DNA from: Arthonia radiata
Lineage: Eukaryota > Ascomycota > Arthoniomycetes > Arthoniales > Arthoniaceae
Length of the DNA stretch: 64,000 nt
Assembly (NCBI GenBank): GCA_002989075.1
Contig: PSQN01000013.1
Coordinates: 1,398,379 to 1,462,378 of the forward strand
Reading direction: 5' to 3'
Shown: piece after piece, positions 1 through 10,561 of the stretch
Numbering within the stretch: the first letter of the stretch is position 1
How the letters are laid out: each line of letters starts with the position of its first letter
Notes under the pieces: model-generated
Seen by the model: the letters and a program-made list of their open reading frames with translations, nothing else
Told to the model about the DNA's origin: nothing
Databases searched by the model: none
Program-made: the position numbers and the translations under genes

Positions 1-1660
1 ATGCACAACAGGCGAGTTCTGCAACGCCCTCGGCAGAGGCCCCAGATATCCAGCGCCTTCGCAAGGGCGTGCGTCTGATAGCGCCTCACCAATCTTCTGG
101 GTGACAAGCGCTAGTCCGACGGAAGAAGGCTCGGATGATGGCGAAAGGGCACACTTCCCTGAGGGTATCCCGTTGCCACCGGTGAGCCGACTCCCAGCTG
201 AGTTCGAGTGTCCTCTCTGCTTTCAAGTCAAAAAGATTGTCAAGCCGTCAGATTGGACGAAACATGTCAACGAGGACATCCAACCCTTCACCTGCACGTT
301 TCCAGACTGCAGCGAAGCCAAATCGTTCAAGCGCAAAGCCGACTGGGTGCGTCATGAGGTAAGCCTTAACTTTGATCTGTTTGTGGGTATGGTCTTTTTC
401 TAACAACGTGGACAGTCCGAACGACATCGGCATCTCGAAGCGTGGCAGTGTGATCTCGAAGGCTGCTACCATCGCTGTTATCGCCGCGACAATTTCGTCC
501 AGCATCTCGTCCGAGAGCACAGACTTCCTGAACCCACTAAAATTGGGAAATCGGCTTATCGGACTGGTACAGAACCCGGCGACATCGTTGCGCAACACGT
601 CGAACGATGCCGGCAAGAAAGTACAAGCAAACCGGAGGACGAGCCTTGCCGATTTTGCGGTGTCTCATGTACCAGCTGGAAGAAGCTGAGCGTACATCTG
701 GCGCAACACATGCAACAAATCAGCATCCCCATTCTCAAACTGGTCGGCATTGACATCCCTCCAAGCGCGCCTCCAGGGTTGACCGTCACTTCCAGTAGAC
801 GTCAGTCCAGACAACCATTTACGCCGGTAAATAGATCGCCTGGATCTCGTACTCCATCCATCTCGATGCCAGGCAGTTCGAATCCGCAATCCAGTATCTC
901 GTCCGGGGAAGGATGGGAGATGGGCAGAACACCAATGCTTTCAGTCACTGACACCAGCCAGACCGCTACAGCTTCAGGGCAGAGACAACGTGCAACATCT
1001 GTAACGCCATCGCTTGGGAGTTGGCATCAACCTCAACCTTCCATAAGCGGGAAGGAAAGAAGCCGATACCCGGTCATGGGTCCACCAAGCGGCAGCCAAG
1101 CTCAGCAAGGCAGTGGCCTTGGTCTCAGTATAGAACAGTCCCCACAACAACAATACCATACGCATAGTCAGTTCTATGGTAATCAGCCAATTACACCACC
1201 GACACCGGTACAGCGCGGGCAGTCGATGAGCTACCACAGCTCACCTCAGCCACACACTTCTTCGTACAGCAGTGTTTGGTCTGCGTACCCATCTTCCAAT
1301 ATGGGCAGTGCCAGCGAGCAGACGCAAATTCCACACGTCGAAGAGATGCAAGGCATCCTTTCAGGTCCGGAGTTTTCCGAGTCCCCAGTCAACACTTCTG
1401 TGCCACAGTTCTCGGCAACTACTGGGTACCCGATGATGCCCGGCGTTCCCGACTACCGCCAAGAGATGGCCGTGCAACACACTGATAACCAGTATTACGG
1501 CATGTCCACAAACATGCAGTATAGCATGGCCCCGCAGGAGAACCAGGCTTTCGCTCAGTCAAGGTCCGCTTACATGCCGCACAACGACCAGCAAGAGGAG
1601 CCCCAACACTACCACAGCTCGACCTACCCCCCACATTTCTACCATTCCGGTTCCGGATAA
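1..1660 (+). CDS. C2H2 zinc-finger transcription factor, 5' end missing
   Basis: The frame is open to the left edge (codons start at base 2), so the N-terminus lies outside the window. Model: join(<1..358,416..1660); the 57-nt intron 359..415 has a GTAAGC donor and GACAG acceptor and joins RHE to SERHRHLE in frame. The first part carries several Cys/His clusters: FECPLCF with a later His, FTCTFPDC with KADWVRH, WQCDLEGCYHRCYRRDNFVQH, and PCRFCG with LSVHLAQH. That is the spacing of fungal C2H2 fingers, some degenerate. The remaining 300 or so residues are Ser/Gln/Pro-rich and probably disordered, as in many fungal transcription factors. A nuclear DNA-binding role is inferred; the exact orthologue is not recognised. 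The fingers and splice are well supported. Confidence 0.8.
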
Positions 1661-1743
1661 ACTCCTCAAGATCTAATGTCTAATCTTCTTCAGCGTTCAG
1701 TCTTCGACCTTCAGAAAAGTCCGCCAGTGGCACTACACTTGTA

Positions 1744-2178
1744 TCAGTAACCATCGCAACACCACTTGTACCAAAACTTCACATACTCATCATCCAGCTC
1801 CAGCAGCCCCAACGCCATACTCTTACTCAAGTCTTTCTCCTCTTTCCCAAACTCGAAGCTGTGGGGATACGTCCCGGTAATCAGATTCAGCTTTCCCTCG
1901 ACATCATTGATCATCCCGTCGATCTGCATTATCTGGTCCTTCACCGCTTCCCATTGCTTCTCATAGCTCATGGGCAGGTCGACGGGGATCTTGCGCAGCT
2001 CCGTGCGCGTGCGCTTGCAGAAGTCCCACATGTACCACGCGTTGTTACGGAAGACCATCTCGTTCGGATCGGTAATATCCGCCAGCGAAGGATGCGCGCG
2101 CAGAGCGCTGATGAGACGCGTGAGGTAGGAGTCGACGTGCCCGAAGCCGGGGTGGACTTCGTAGAAATTGGTGCTCAT
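1744..2178 (-). CDS. Small conserved-looking protein of unknown function (144 aa)
   Basis: Single-exon frame with start chosen at the ATG at 2178 (MSTNFYEVHPGFGH); an in-frame ATG 11 codons upstream at 2211 gives a less protein-like leader, METLPISPTPT. The protein is acidic and rich in Trp and Tyr (WYMWDFCKRTRTEL, FWYKWC near the C-terminus), with helical heptad-like stretches and no signal peptide or membrane segment. Codon use and composition look like a real gene. I do not recognise the family. It converges on the zinc-finger gene, whose stop lies 83 bp away. Confidence 0.6.
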   Translation of the reverse strand: MSTNFYEVHPGFGHVDSYLTRLISALRAHPSLADITDPNEMVFRNNAWYMWDFCKRTRTELRKIPVDLPMSYEKQWEAVKDQIMQIDGMINDVEGKLNLITGTYPHSFEFGKEEKDLSKSMALGLLELDDEYVKFWYKWCCDGY

Positions 2179-2794
2179 GGTTGGGGTTGGGGAAATGGGC
2201 AATGTTTCCAATGATAATGATAACGCGGTCCTGAGATACGACCTGCTCCTCTCGATCGGGTGTGCGCTGTGCGCTGCGCGCTTTCACGTCGCTGCTGTTG
2301 TGGTTGATTTAGACTCGCTGATGGTCAGCATTACTCTATTGAGGGGTTTCAGCTCACGCTCGGCACTTCGGACCAGACCTGGTTCGCGCTAATGGTCAGC
2401 CCTGTCGGATCCGCTAAAGCTTGTCGGCACTCCGAACGCTAAGATCGGGCTTAACGGGTTAAATAACGGCGTTTGCGGCAGATCTGTCGTTTACCGATCG
2501 CACATTGGCCAATCTTTGAACCCATATTTCTTCTGGCGTCGAAATTTCAAGAACGAGTGACTTCGCTAGCAGGGACATCGAACGCGATATCTACTTAGCC
2601 GATACCGCCGCGATGTCGGTCACCGCATTTAATTCTCCAGATGGCCTCGTCGGACAGTGCTGTTATTGTCCGACCATTGCAATCAAAAGTCGATTTAAGC
2701 ATAGCATTCCTCTGGTATCTTCACTACATACCAGATCTACAGCGCATCAGGCCCAGGGGCAAGACCACCCTTGAATAGCTGATATCCAGTGACT
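2179..2794. other. Intergenic, divergent promoter region
   Basis: About 620 bp between the unknown minus-strand gene and the probable first exon of the MFS transporter. Both are transcribed away from it. No ORF of note and no repeat was seen. Confidence 0.4.
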
Positions 2795-4659
2795 ATGCCC
2801 AGCGCGTGGCGCAGTGTTACACCATCGCGGAGACGATCGCATTCAACAGCATCAAGGACATCGCGAGCATCTGGTGCGTCGAGGGCACGGCGGCCTAGTA
2901 TCACACGCATAGTGTCTGGCGCTCACATCGACGACCAATCCGGATTTCAGTAAGGCGAAGCCCTCACTTCCATATGCTTTGATTGCGCTGATTATCTCTG
3001 ACAAGTCACGAGCATGATATCCGAGACGAATCGACACAGGACGACCAGGAAGATGCGGCGAGCACCAACGAGAAGGATGTCGATCTTGAGAAGGCCTCGC
3101 CATCCCACTCACGACCAGACGAGGAGCATGAGCCAGCCGAGGAACACGAAGAGCTCAGTGAAGATGAGATGGGCAACGAGGAGCGAGACGTGAAGAAAAA
3201 CATGCAGGAGGTGACCACAAAGCAATCATCGAAGTCGCTGAAGCAAAAGGACCCGAATATCGTATCCTGGGATGGTCCAGACGATCCTCAGAATCCCAAG
3301 AACTGGTCAGCCAAACGACGATGGGCAGCTACGCTCACCGTGTCAAGCTTCACCTTCATCTCGCCCGTATCGAGTAGCATGGTTGCTCCGGCCTTACCTA
3401 CCATGGCCGCCCAGTTCCACGTGTCCAACGAGGTCGTCGTACAACTCATGCTGTCCATCTTCATCCTCGCGTATGCCGTCGGGCCCTTGATGCTCGGTCC
3501 GCTCAGCGAGATGTACGGCCGCGTGCCGGTCTTACAGCTCGCCAACCTCTTCTACTTCATCTTCAACCTCGCCTGCGGCTTCTCGCAGACGACGGTGCAA
3601 ATGCTAGTCTTCCGCTTCTTGTCCGGCTTTGGGGGCTCGGCCCCGCTCGCAATAGGCGGAGGGCTACTTGGCGACTGCTGGCGGCCCGAACAGCGTGGTC
3701 GCGCGATATCTGTCTACTCCCTCGCGCCTCTCCTAGGCCCAGCAGTCGGGCCCATCGCCGGCGGTTTCATCACCGAAAACACAACCTGGCGCTGGATCTT
3801 CTGGGCAACCTGCATCGCAGACGCGTGCATCCAACTCTTCGGCTTCTTCTTCCTGCAAGAGACCTACGCCCCGAAGCTGCTGGCGCGGAAGGCTAGTCGC
3901 CTGCGCAAGGGAACTGGCAACCAGAACCTGAAATCCGAATTTGATGACCACCACGTCTCGCTGCGCACGCGTCTGGCGACAGCTCTATCTAGACCCTTCA
4001 TCATGATCACGACTCAACCCATCATCATCGTGCTGGCCACGTACATGGCCTACCTCTACGGCCTCTGCTACCTCGTCCTTTCCACCTACCCCACCCTCTG
4101 GACCAATACCTACCACCAATCCATCGGTACCGGCGGGCTGAACTACATCTCCCTCGGCATCGGCTACTTTCTCGGCGCGCAGATCTGCGCACCTCTCAAC
4201 GACCGCATCTACCGCCGCTTGAAGAAGGCTAACAGCGGTATCGGTAAACCCGAGTTCCGCATACCCATTATGATCGTTTCGTCCATACTGACTCCGATCG
4301 GGCTGTTCTGGTACGGTTGGGCGGGGCAGGCCCACGCTCACTGGATCTTGCCGAATCTGGGACAGGTGTTTCTGAGTGCGGGTATCATCGTGGGCTTTCA
4401 GTCTATTCAGACGTATATAGTCGACGCTTATACCCGCTACGCGGCCAGTGGTATAGCGGCGGCGACGGTGCTGCGAAGTTTAGCGGGTTTCGGGTTCCCG
4501 CTGTTTGCTCCGACCATGTTCAATAAACTGGGGCTGGGATGGGGAAGCACGCTACTGGGGTTTCTGGCTATTGTGATCGGGCTGCCCAGTCCCTTTTTGT
4601 TGTGGAGGTATGGGGAGGCGTTGAGGGGCAAGTCGAAGTTTGCGGCGGGTGGGTCGTGA
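2795..4659 (+). CDS. MFS multidrug-type transporter (DHA1-like)
   Basis: Twelve-segment major facilitator membrane protein, probably a proton-driven exporter at the plasma membrane. The unspliced frame from the ATG at 3169 gives 496 aa. Just upstream, the acidic frame stays open back to 2992 with no ATG, so an extra exon is likely. A 56-nt intron at 2950..3005 (GTAAGG donor, CTGAC branch, AAG acceptor) joins an ORF starting at 2795 in frame, giving 602 aa. Counted from 3169, the sequence shows the lead-in NPKNWS near 42-47, the motif-A loop GPLSEMYGR at 110-118, and about twelve hydrophobic helices interrupted by a basic cytoplasmic loop (LARKASRLRKG) in the middle. These are family hallmarks of fungal DHA1 transporters such as the FLU1/CYHR group; the substrate cannot be told. 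The core is certain, the first exon is inference. Confidence 0.85.
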
Positions 4660-4789
4660 AAATAGCTAATAGATCAGGCATACATCACGCATCACCTGCG
4701 TTTTGCATTCTATGATACTTGTACACCTGTGCTCATCATGATGTATACGACTGTCAGTAAGACCATTCACCATCAGCAGAGCACGTTCG

Positions 4790-4862
4790 ATAACAAGCAA
4801 TTTGTTCCTCGTGAGCCGTATCGCCCACGCCAGCTCTTCGACGCCCCCCTCGCTAATAAGAA
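4790..4862 (+). repeat. Dispersed repeat, copy 1
   Basis: Matches 6261-6337. The core contains the shared string GTATCGCCCACG and AGCTCTTCG; most core differences are transitions (GAGCCG versus GAGCTG, CGCCAG versus CGCTAG). Confidence 0.6.
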
Positions 4863-5179
4863 TGCCTGAAGGGGCGTATGCCCGTGCTCGATATTCTCGA
4901 CCTCCAGTCACCTCGTGGGCCGGCATCTCGCGCACTCGCTTTTCAGTTCACAATACATTGCCAGCAGCCTGCTTTGACACGCAACATTCTGAAGCAGTGA
5001 CGGTGGTGTATGGCTCATTTGAAGGTTCGTGCACAGCGGCTTTCATTAGAAGAGGGTACGTCTGATCATGGCCCGACGCCGATGATGATTGAATGCCTTT
5101 CTCCTCCGTTTGCAACATGGGAAGATGTCAGCACCGCGGTTTTTTAGGGTCTTTAGAAATTTTTAAAAGCGACTCCCCT

Positions 5180-5362
5180 TGGACAACGCCAGCGCGCTTG
5201 CTACCTCGCAAGAGTTTAAAGCAGCGTAACGACATGCGTGAATGCTCTGAGACTGACCTAGGAACAGCATATCACCACAGCCCCTTTCAAAGACCTCCCA
5301 CGTTCACAAACACAACTTTGGAGACCACGCCAGCGCGCCAGCTACCTGGCGATAAGTTCAAG
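5180..5362 (+). repeat. Imperfect direct repeat pair
   Basis: Two units of about 45 bp share ACGCCAGCGCGC, then GCTACCT and an AAGAGTTTAAA/TAAGTTCAA-like end. The unit starts lie near 5180 and 5320 and are separated by unrelated sequence. Confidence 0.5.
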
Positions 5363-5422
5363 ACAACAGACTAGATCATTTGGATGCTCTACGGCTTACC
5401 TCAGCAACACTTCTCAGGAATC

Positions 5423-5887
5423 TCACTTCTCATTTTCTTTGTCCTTATGCTCTCCTTTCATTCGCATCACATTGCGCTCACGTTGTGAAATCATCCTTCT
5501 CGTCGCCACGACTCCGGCGCCCGCGGCCAGAAGTAATATAGCTGTGGAGGTTAGTATGCACGAACAATGAAGTCACTGTGCGGACGCAAAGGAAGATGAC
5601 ATACCAAACGCCGCATACGCCATCTTATTCGCGGCTGGAGCCACAGGTGCAATCTTCTTCGGGTGACAGGACTGGAGATTCGGCCGTCTGGGCGTGTTGT
5701 CCGTGAAGGCGAATTGAGCTGTTGGCGTGATGCTAGTGGTAAAGTTCTGAGCTGTAGCCGAGGCGTGCGAGAGCTGAGGGGGCGTGGTTGGTGGAGGTGT
5801 GCTGTGCTGTTCGTGATGCGCCTCTGGGTCCGTCCAAACGAAATCCAGCCCTCTCAACTTGTAGGGGAAAGGTACGAATGCGATCAT
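5423..5887 (-). CDS. Small protein with a C-terminal membrane segment (133 aa)
   Basis: Model: complement(join(5423..5541,5605..5887)). The 63-nt intron has a GTATGT donor, a perfect ACTAAC branch site and a CAG acceptor, and the exons total 402 nt, 134 codons. The start is the ATG at 5887 (MIAFVPFPYKLRG); an in-frame ATG at 6010 would add a low-complexity leader. Residues 25-75 are Pro/Thr/Ser-rich; a Cys-containing segment (LQSCHPKK) follows. After the splice the chain enters one hydrophobic helix, MAYAAFAILLLAAGAGVV, then a basic tail (TRRMISQRERN) ending KDKENEK. That arrangement suggests a single-pass or tail-anchored protein of a mitochondrial or ER membrane; location is inference. Family not recognised. 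Confidence 0.65.
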
Positions 5888-6705
5888 TGTGGGTGGGAGG
5901 GACACGAGAGCAGGGAATGTATGTGGGGTGGGGTGGGACTGGTGGTTCGGAACGGGACGGAGTGAATAAAGGGTGAATGAACAGTTTTGAGAAATGAAAG
6001 AAAAGGACATGCGCTTTGAGTATTTGAGGCTTCATATTCTATGCTAATTAGCGGGCGCGCATAAGTGCGTAATGGCGAACATCGTCATTGTCATGCAATT
6101 GTTACGCCCGTCGGGTGATTTTCAGAGCATCCGTATATCTTGTTCTATCGCCATGCAATTTTCGGCAGTCAGTACACCCTCGTCACCTTAAAGCACCTTG
6201 TTTAAGATATGAATAGTTTTTAAAAATAGCTGTACCATTACCTTGCTTCTGAATAAGTCTTATAGCAAGTAGAATTTTTGTCGTGAGCTGTATCGCCCAC
6301 GCTAGCTCTTCGGCGTCTTCCTAGGCAATACGAACGTTTAAACATACCTGTGTACCTGCGTTAGATGTATAACCTTGGCTCATCGTACAGGCCTACATCC
6401 CAAATACTAAGGGTTTGATCGCTTAATCTAGCGCCGGCAGTTTGCCTTTAAAAAGCATAGTATACGCTTCTTTCGATCCAAAGCGTATACTGAGTGTTGA
6501 GTATATATTTTTCTAGGTGTGTAGGTAGATAGGTTCAAATAGCCAAGCAAGCGCAATTAAAACTAGTTGCACTCAAGCATGCTAAGTCGATAAGCACAAA
6601 TTGGCGAGATGTGATTGGTGCTTTCACCTGCATGAGCATGCATGGTGGCTGAGCTGCAGGCAGACAGACGCTTGAGATGCAGCCAGCCACGTTTGCGAGG
6701 CAGTG
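5888..6705. other. Intergenic, AT-rich, with repeat copy
   Basis: No gene seen. The stretch is AT-rich around 6180-6290, holds the second copy of the dispersed repeat, and includes an imperfect inverted pair near 6460-6495 (AGTATACGCTTCTTTCGATCC followed by AAAGCGTATACT). Confidence 0.4.
6261..6337 (+). repeat. Dispersed repeat, copy 2
   Basis: Partner of 4790-4862. It has more T in place of C than copy 1, as expected if one copy was altered by C-to-T mutation of repeats. Confidence 0.6.
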
Positions 6706-8250
6706 ATGGCAGCTAAAAAAAACAGGGCATTGTCGTATGGAAGCCATGACAAGACTTGCCAGCAGATGGACAACATGAGATCAGACATTGCGACTGCGGA
6801 CGTCGACCGCGAAGCGCAAAAGGCTCAAAGCGTGGAGACAGTCGAGCCAAGTCCTTCTGCGACTGGGTGCAGAAAGAAGTCCGAGCCAGAGGCCTCTCAA
6901 GTACTTGGCGATGAAGCCAATGTCGCGGCAGACGAAGCTGCGTCGCCGCCAGAGGACGGCGTCGTAATGTTGAGCGGAAGCCTGATCTGTTCTTGTCGCG
7001 AATATCACCTCATCAGTCGTGGTAATCTCAGTCAGTCGTTTTGCAAGCACGAGCGCGATGAGCTCTGGGAGAAATGGATAGAGTCGTCGCCGTGCAACCC
7101 GAAGGGAGATGGCGCACGTGCTGTCCCCAAGAATTTCAATGGGAACGAAGGGCAAAATCTGCTTGTGTGCGTCAGCAATCGTCGTGCGCTTGAGGTGCAT
7201 GTGAATCGGCCTTCGGATGCGTGGCTCAAGTCCTACCGCAACAAGTGCATGACCATGACCAAGTCCCTCAGGTGGCGGACCAGAGGGTTCGGGCAGAAGA
7301 ATCTCGAGCCGCCGAAACACGAGCTGCCGTGTATCTGGCCATGGGAGGATAAGTGTTTAAATATCTCATTGGACAGGCACAGTGTGAAGATCGAAGAGTA
7401 TGTCAAGAGGCAGCTTGCACATATCATCATTGGCGAAACCGAAGAAGCCGTGTGGCGCCGAGTCGTAGATACGTGCGCCTTCATCGTCGGTGGTGGCTGC
7501 GCTGGATGCCATTTTGGAGGATGGTTGACGTTCGAGAGGTCAATGTAAGTGTCCAAGTATTAGAAATTGATCTGCCATAGTGATCTCTAAGGTTGCTGTA
7601 TACGATGCTCAGCACTTCATGTTGGATGTTGAGGTAGAACAACTAAATTTCATCAATACAGCAAGCCAACTGTCGAGTGAAACAGATAGAATCGGGCCCA
7701 GTCTGGCCGCTAGGGATCTACCTTATTGGGCTTGCGTTTTGCCGTGGCTGGTATGATGAACTGGGATATTGGGTCCACCAAGTCCAAAGCTACGAGTGTG
7801 CTAGGGAGGAGCTCTGTCCTTATGAAAACCTTGAACGCCTTCGTAAGTGGGCGCAAAAGATAAAGCAACGAATGCACCTTCTGGAGTGTTTCGGGAAGCC
7901 ACAAATAGCTAATACACGTCTGGCTCTGCGTGGGCGCGTGCAGGAGTCTTGTATCTATGACAAAGAGTGAGCAGCGACACATCTGCATTGCGCCGTCTAT
8001 GCTGACTGGGGCAAGGGAACTGGTATTTGACTGAACTGCATTAGACCCACCTCAACGTCGAGCTTTGCAAGTTGTCATGGGCTGGCAAATCAAGCGCGAA
8101 GAGCTCGAGGCGCTCCTCTGTTGTTTTTTCACATTAGTCGTCATCCTGCTCAGCCGCTTCGCGTTCAGGGACTGGAGTATTGCGGCAGGTTTTGGCAGTG
8201 TCTTCGTGGGTCTCCTGACCATCTTCTTTATCAGAGCTCAGGTGGTGTAG
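6706..8250 (+). CDS. Unknown membrane protein gene, splice phases unresolved
   Basis: Three neighbouring open frames look like parts of one gene. The first, 6706..7544, has a charged, Cys-containing soluble region (LICSCREYHL, LPCIWPWEDKC) and ends in a Gly/Cys-rich hydrophobic run, VDTCAFIVGGGCAGCHFGGW, before a GTAAGT donor at 7545. The second, 7662..7966, follows a CAG acceptor and has GPVWPLGIYLIGLAFCRGW and a Cys-Trp pattern. The third, 8045..8250, has two membrane helices (LLCCFFTLVVILLSRF and FGSVFVGLLTIFFI). Exons one and three agree in phase if the middle exon is 305 nt, but the middle exon is open only in another frame. So a small extra exon, a non-standard site, a frameshift or decay is involved. 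The ATG at 6706 is the first in frame. Function unknown. Confidence 0.45.
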
Positions 8251-8762
8251 AGCAGGGAGGTATATTTGAGAGCATTTTTTAGGTGGTGCAAGCAGTGCTT
8301 GGGGTCTGATATGGAGTGGTTGTCAAGTGAGCTCAGTAGGAGTAGACATTTGAATGGAAACAATACAACGTAAAGCATGCGTATCTGATTTGGCTCGCCT
8401 GACGTTCTCACTGTACGGCGAGGCGTGCTCAAAGTCACTGTTATTAGCAGCGTCAAACCACCGGGGAACACTGCCACCCTCACACTAGAAAGACTTGAAG
8501 TGTGCTAGAAATACTGAAGGATGTGCTTAAGAGTAAGGATCGTTTAAGTTCTGAGGGAACCCATCGCGCCCTTCGACAGCCCCTTCCAGAAACGTAGCAC
8601 CCGCCTTCTTCCTTTGATATTACATCGGTGACGGGTGCTCAATTTTTGTATTGGGACCTTGGAAATCGTCTTCCCAGCATGTAAATTATTCTCACATGTG
8701 GACGCTGATTAGCTGTTGAGCTTGACGTGTCCGCCACAAAATGACGGGAGCAACTATACTCA
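8251..8762. other. Intergenic
   Basis: Downstream of the membrane-protein gene and upstream of the Myb-domain gene. Nothing recognisable was seen. Confidence 0.4.
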
Positions 8763-10100
8763 ATGGACGAAGACTACCGTCTCGCTCCGATCCTTGATGA
8801 TACCGCTCCATATGGACAGCAATGGCAGGACCTTTTCTCCTTAGATCTGCCACCAATACAGGATCCAGGGTTTGCCAACGCTCAGTACGAACATTCGCAT
8901 GAGCAGACGCATGAGCAGCCAGTTACGCCTACGCATGCAAGGCAGAATACAGGATTTGACTTCACACCTTCGAGCACGCGTAGGACTCAAGGTCCAGTTG
9001 GGGCGCACCATTCAACGCTGCCCATAGCTAGCGTACTCAATGAGGAGCAGTTTGAGACACAAGAGCATCGCGGGGTTCAAGACCACAGTACCGGAGGAAG
9101 GCAGCAAGACCATCATGAGGGAGATGGCAGACCGTCGCAATTGCTGCATCTGCCGCAGCCGAACGTTCAGTATGCTACGGACGACTACGTTCCACTCATT
9201 CCTCCCCTCCTCCAGGGTTTGCATGACCCACCGCCCGACGCCGGCTTGTTCCCTCGCATCACCGAAGCCAACGGGCAACGCCGTCTAGTGCCGGCCCCCT
9301 CGATCCGCAGAACGCTTGAGTGCCACATCGATCCGGCTCTTACCAGACCAACAGAATCAGCGCCGACTCATCACCAACAAGTCACTACAAACCTTGCACA
9401 AAGAGTTGGCAGCCCTCAACGAAAGCCGCCAAAAGGCCGCGCAGGACCACGCGAAGGTCCGAACAAGAAATGGAGTAAAGAGGAGACGCTGGACCTCCTC
9501 AAAGGTGTCTCAAAACATGGCATGGGTGCCTGGAAAATCATACTAGATGATACAGAATTTGAGTTCATGGACCGCACGCCTGTGGACCTGAAGGATCGGT
9601 ACCGCGTCTGCCGCTCGCGCAACAAGAAGTTGTCTTCCAACGACCAAATGGAGCCTGGAGCAATGATTGCTGGCTCTGACGTCGACGCAATAGCTTCAAA
9701 GTCCACACTAGGTCGTTCTGACGCCGCATCCAAGCCGACCGTGAAAGAAATGGGAGAGTCTGGGCTTGATGCTGACGCGCTCGCAGCTGTGAAATCCCGG
9801 AAGCGCAAAGAGCGAAAAGACTGGTCTGCTGAAGAGGACGCCGCGGTCCTGTCTGGTTATGAAAAGCACGGTGCGAAATGGGCGGAGATCGCCAAGGATC
9901 CAGCGCTGAGGGAACGGAGGCGCAACGACGCGAGGGATCGCTGGCGAGTGCTCAACAAGAACAGCTCCCAGGGCGAGCAAGGTCCGTCGCAACCACCAGC
10001 ATCGACTGGAGCCCAGCGTAGTTCAGGACACCCCAATGATGAGGCCGCAGCCGCGTTTGTAGATCCATCGGCAACTTGGACGCCAGGGCTTCCTCGATGA
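8763..10100 (+). CDS. Double-Myb telobox protein, Teb1/Tay1-like
   Basis: A 445-aa single-exon protein with two Myb/SANT repeats in its C-terminal half. Repeat 1 begins at Trp237 (KKWSKEETLDLLKGVSKHG) and ends with VDLKDRYR at 274-281, a telobox-type third helix (compare VDLKDKWRN of telomere-binding proteins). Repeat 2 begins at Trp354 (DWSAEEDAAVLSGYEKHG) and ends with NDARDRWR near 388-395. The first 235 residues are Pro/Gln/His-rich and probably disordered. Two Myb repeats with a telobox-like helix are known from Schizosaccharomyces pombe Teb1 and Yarrowia lipolytica Tay1, which bind double-stranded TTAGGG-type DNA. A role at telomeres or as a transcription regulator of telobox promoters is inferred. 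The Myb assignment is firm; orthology is likely. Confidence 0.8.
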   Translation: MDEDYRLAPILDDTAPYGQQWQDLFSLDLPPIQDPGFANAQYEHSHEQTHEQPVTPTHARQNTGFDFTPSSTRRTQGPVGAHHSTLPIASVLNEEQFETQEHRGVQDHSTGGRQQDHHEGDGRPSQLLHLPQPNVQYATDDYVPLIPPLLQGLHDPPPDAGLFPRITEANGQRRLVPAPSIRRTLECHIDPALTRPTESAPTHHQQVTTNLAQRVGSPQRKPPKGRAGPREGPNKKWSKEETLDLLKGVSKHGMGAWKIILDDTEFEFMDRTPVDLKDRYRVCRSRNKKLSSNDQMEPGAMIAGSDVDAIASKSTLGRSDAASKPTVKEMGESGLDADALAAVKSRKRKERKDWSAEEDAAVLSGYEKHGAKWAEIAKDPALRERRRNDARDRWRVLNKNSSQGEQGPSQPPASTGAQRSSGHPNDEAAAAFVDPSATWTPGLPR

Positions 10101-10561
10101 TCTAGCCTTAGGAAACCATTCGGTTGACGGACGCCCGCCTCTTGATACGCTTCAAGCTTGTCGCCACGTACACAATCATACAGCTCATTGGAAGGGCAGC
10201 ATTTGCGTATTTCTTTATTACGTACGAGGCATGGTCCATCTGCCTCTAGTGACAAACGAGTCTCGCATGGAAAAAGGCGTGACGACGTATACTATAGAGG
10301 CTTTTAACTTCATCCATTTTTCTTGCACAATTGCTTTGCAGTTGAAGTACGGAATGCGTGGTCTGTGTGTGTCAAGCCATCCTTGCGACAGCGTTGTATT
10401 CGTCTTGCAGTCACCGACGCCGGCTACCACTCGTGCTCGTCGCACCACGTCGAGACTTGACCTTGCTGATCGGAGGTCACAGTGTCTCCTTCGCCCTTAT
10501 CATGAACATCGCTCTCGTTCGTCGCTCCCCCCTCGCACATCGCCCATCCTTCATAAGCTGA
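10101..10561. other. Intergenic between convergent genes
   Basis: 3' flanks of the Myb gene and the L37 gene, which face each other. Short ORFs here are not credible. Confidence 0.4.

Larger units (their letters stand above)
4660..5422. other. Intergenic with diverged repeats
   Basis: No credible gene. It holds one copy of a dispersed repeat (4790-4862, second copy at 6261-6337) and a short direct repeat (around 5180-5222 and 5320-5362), described separately. Confidence 0.4.
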
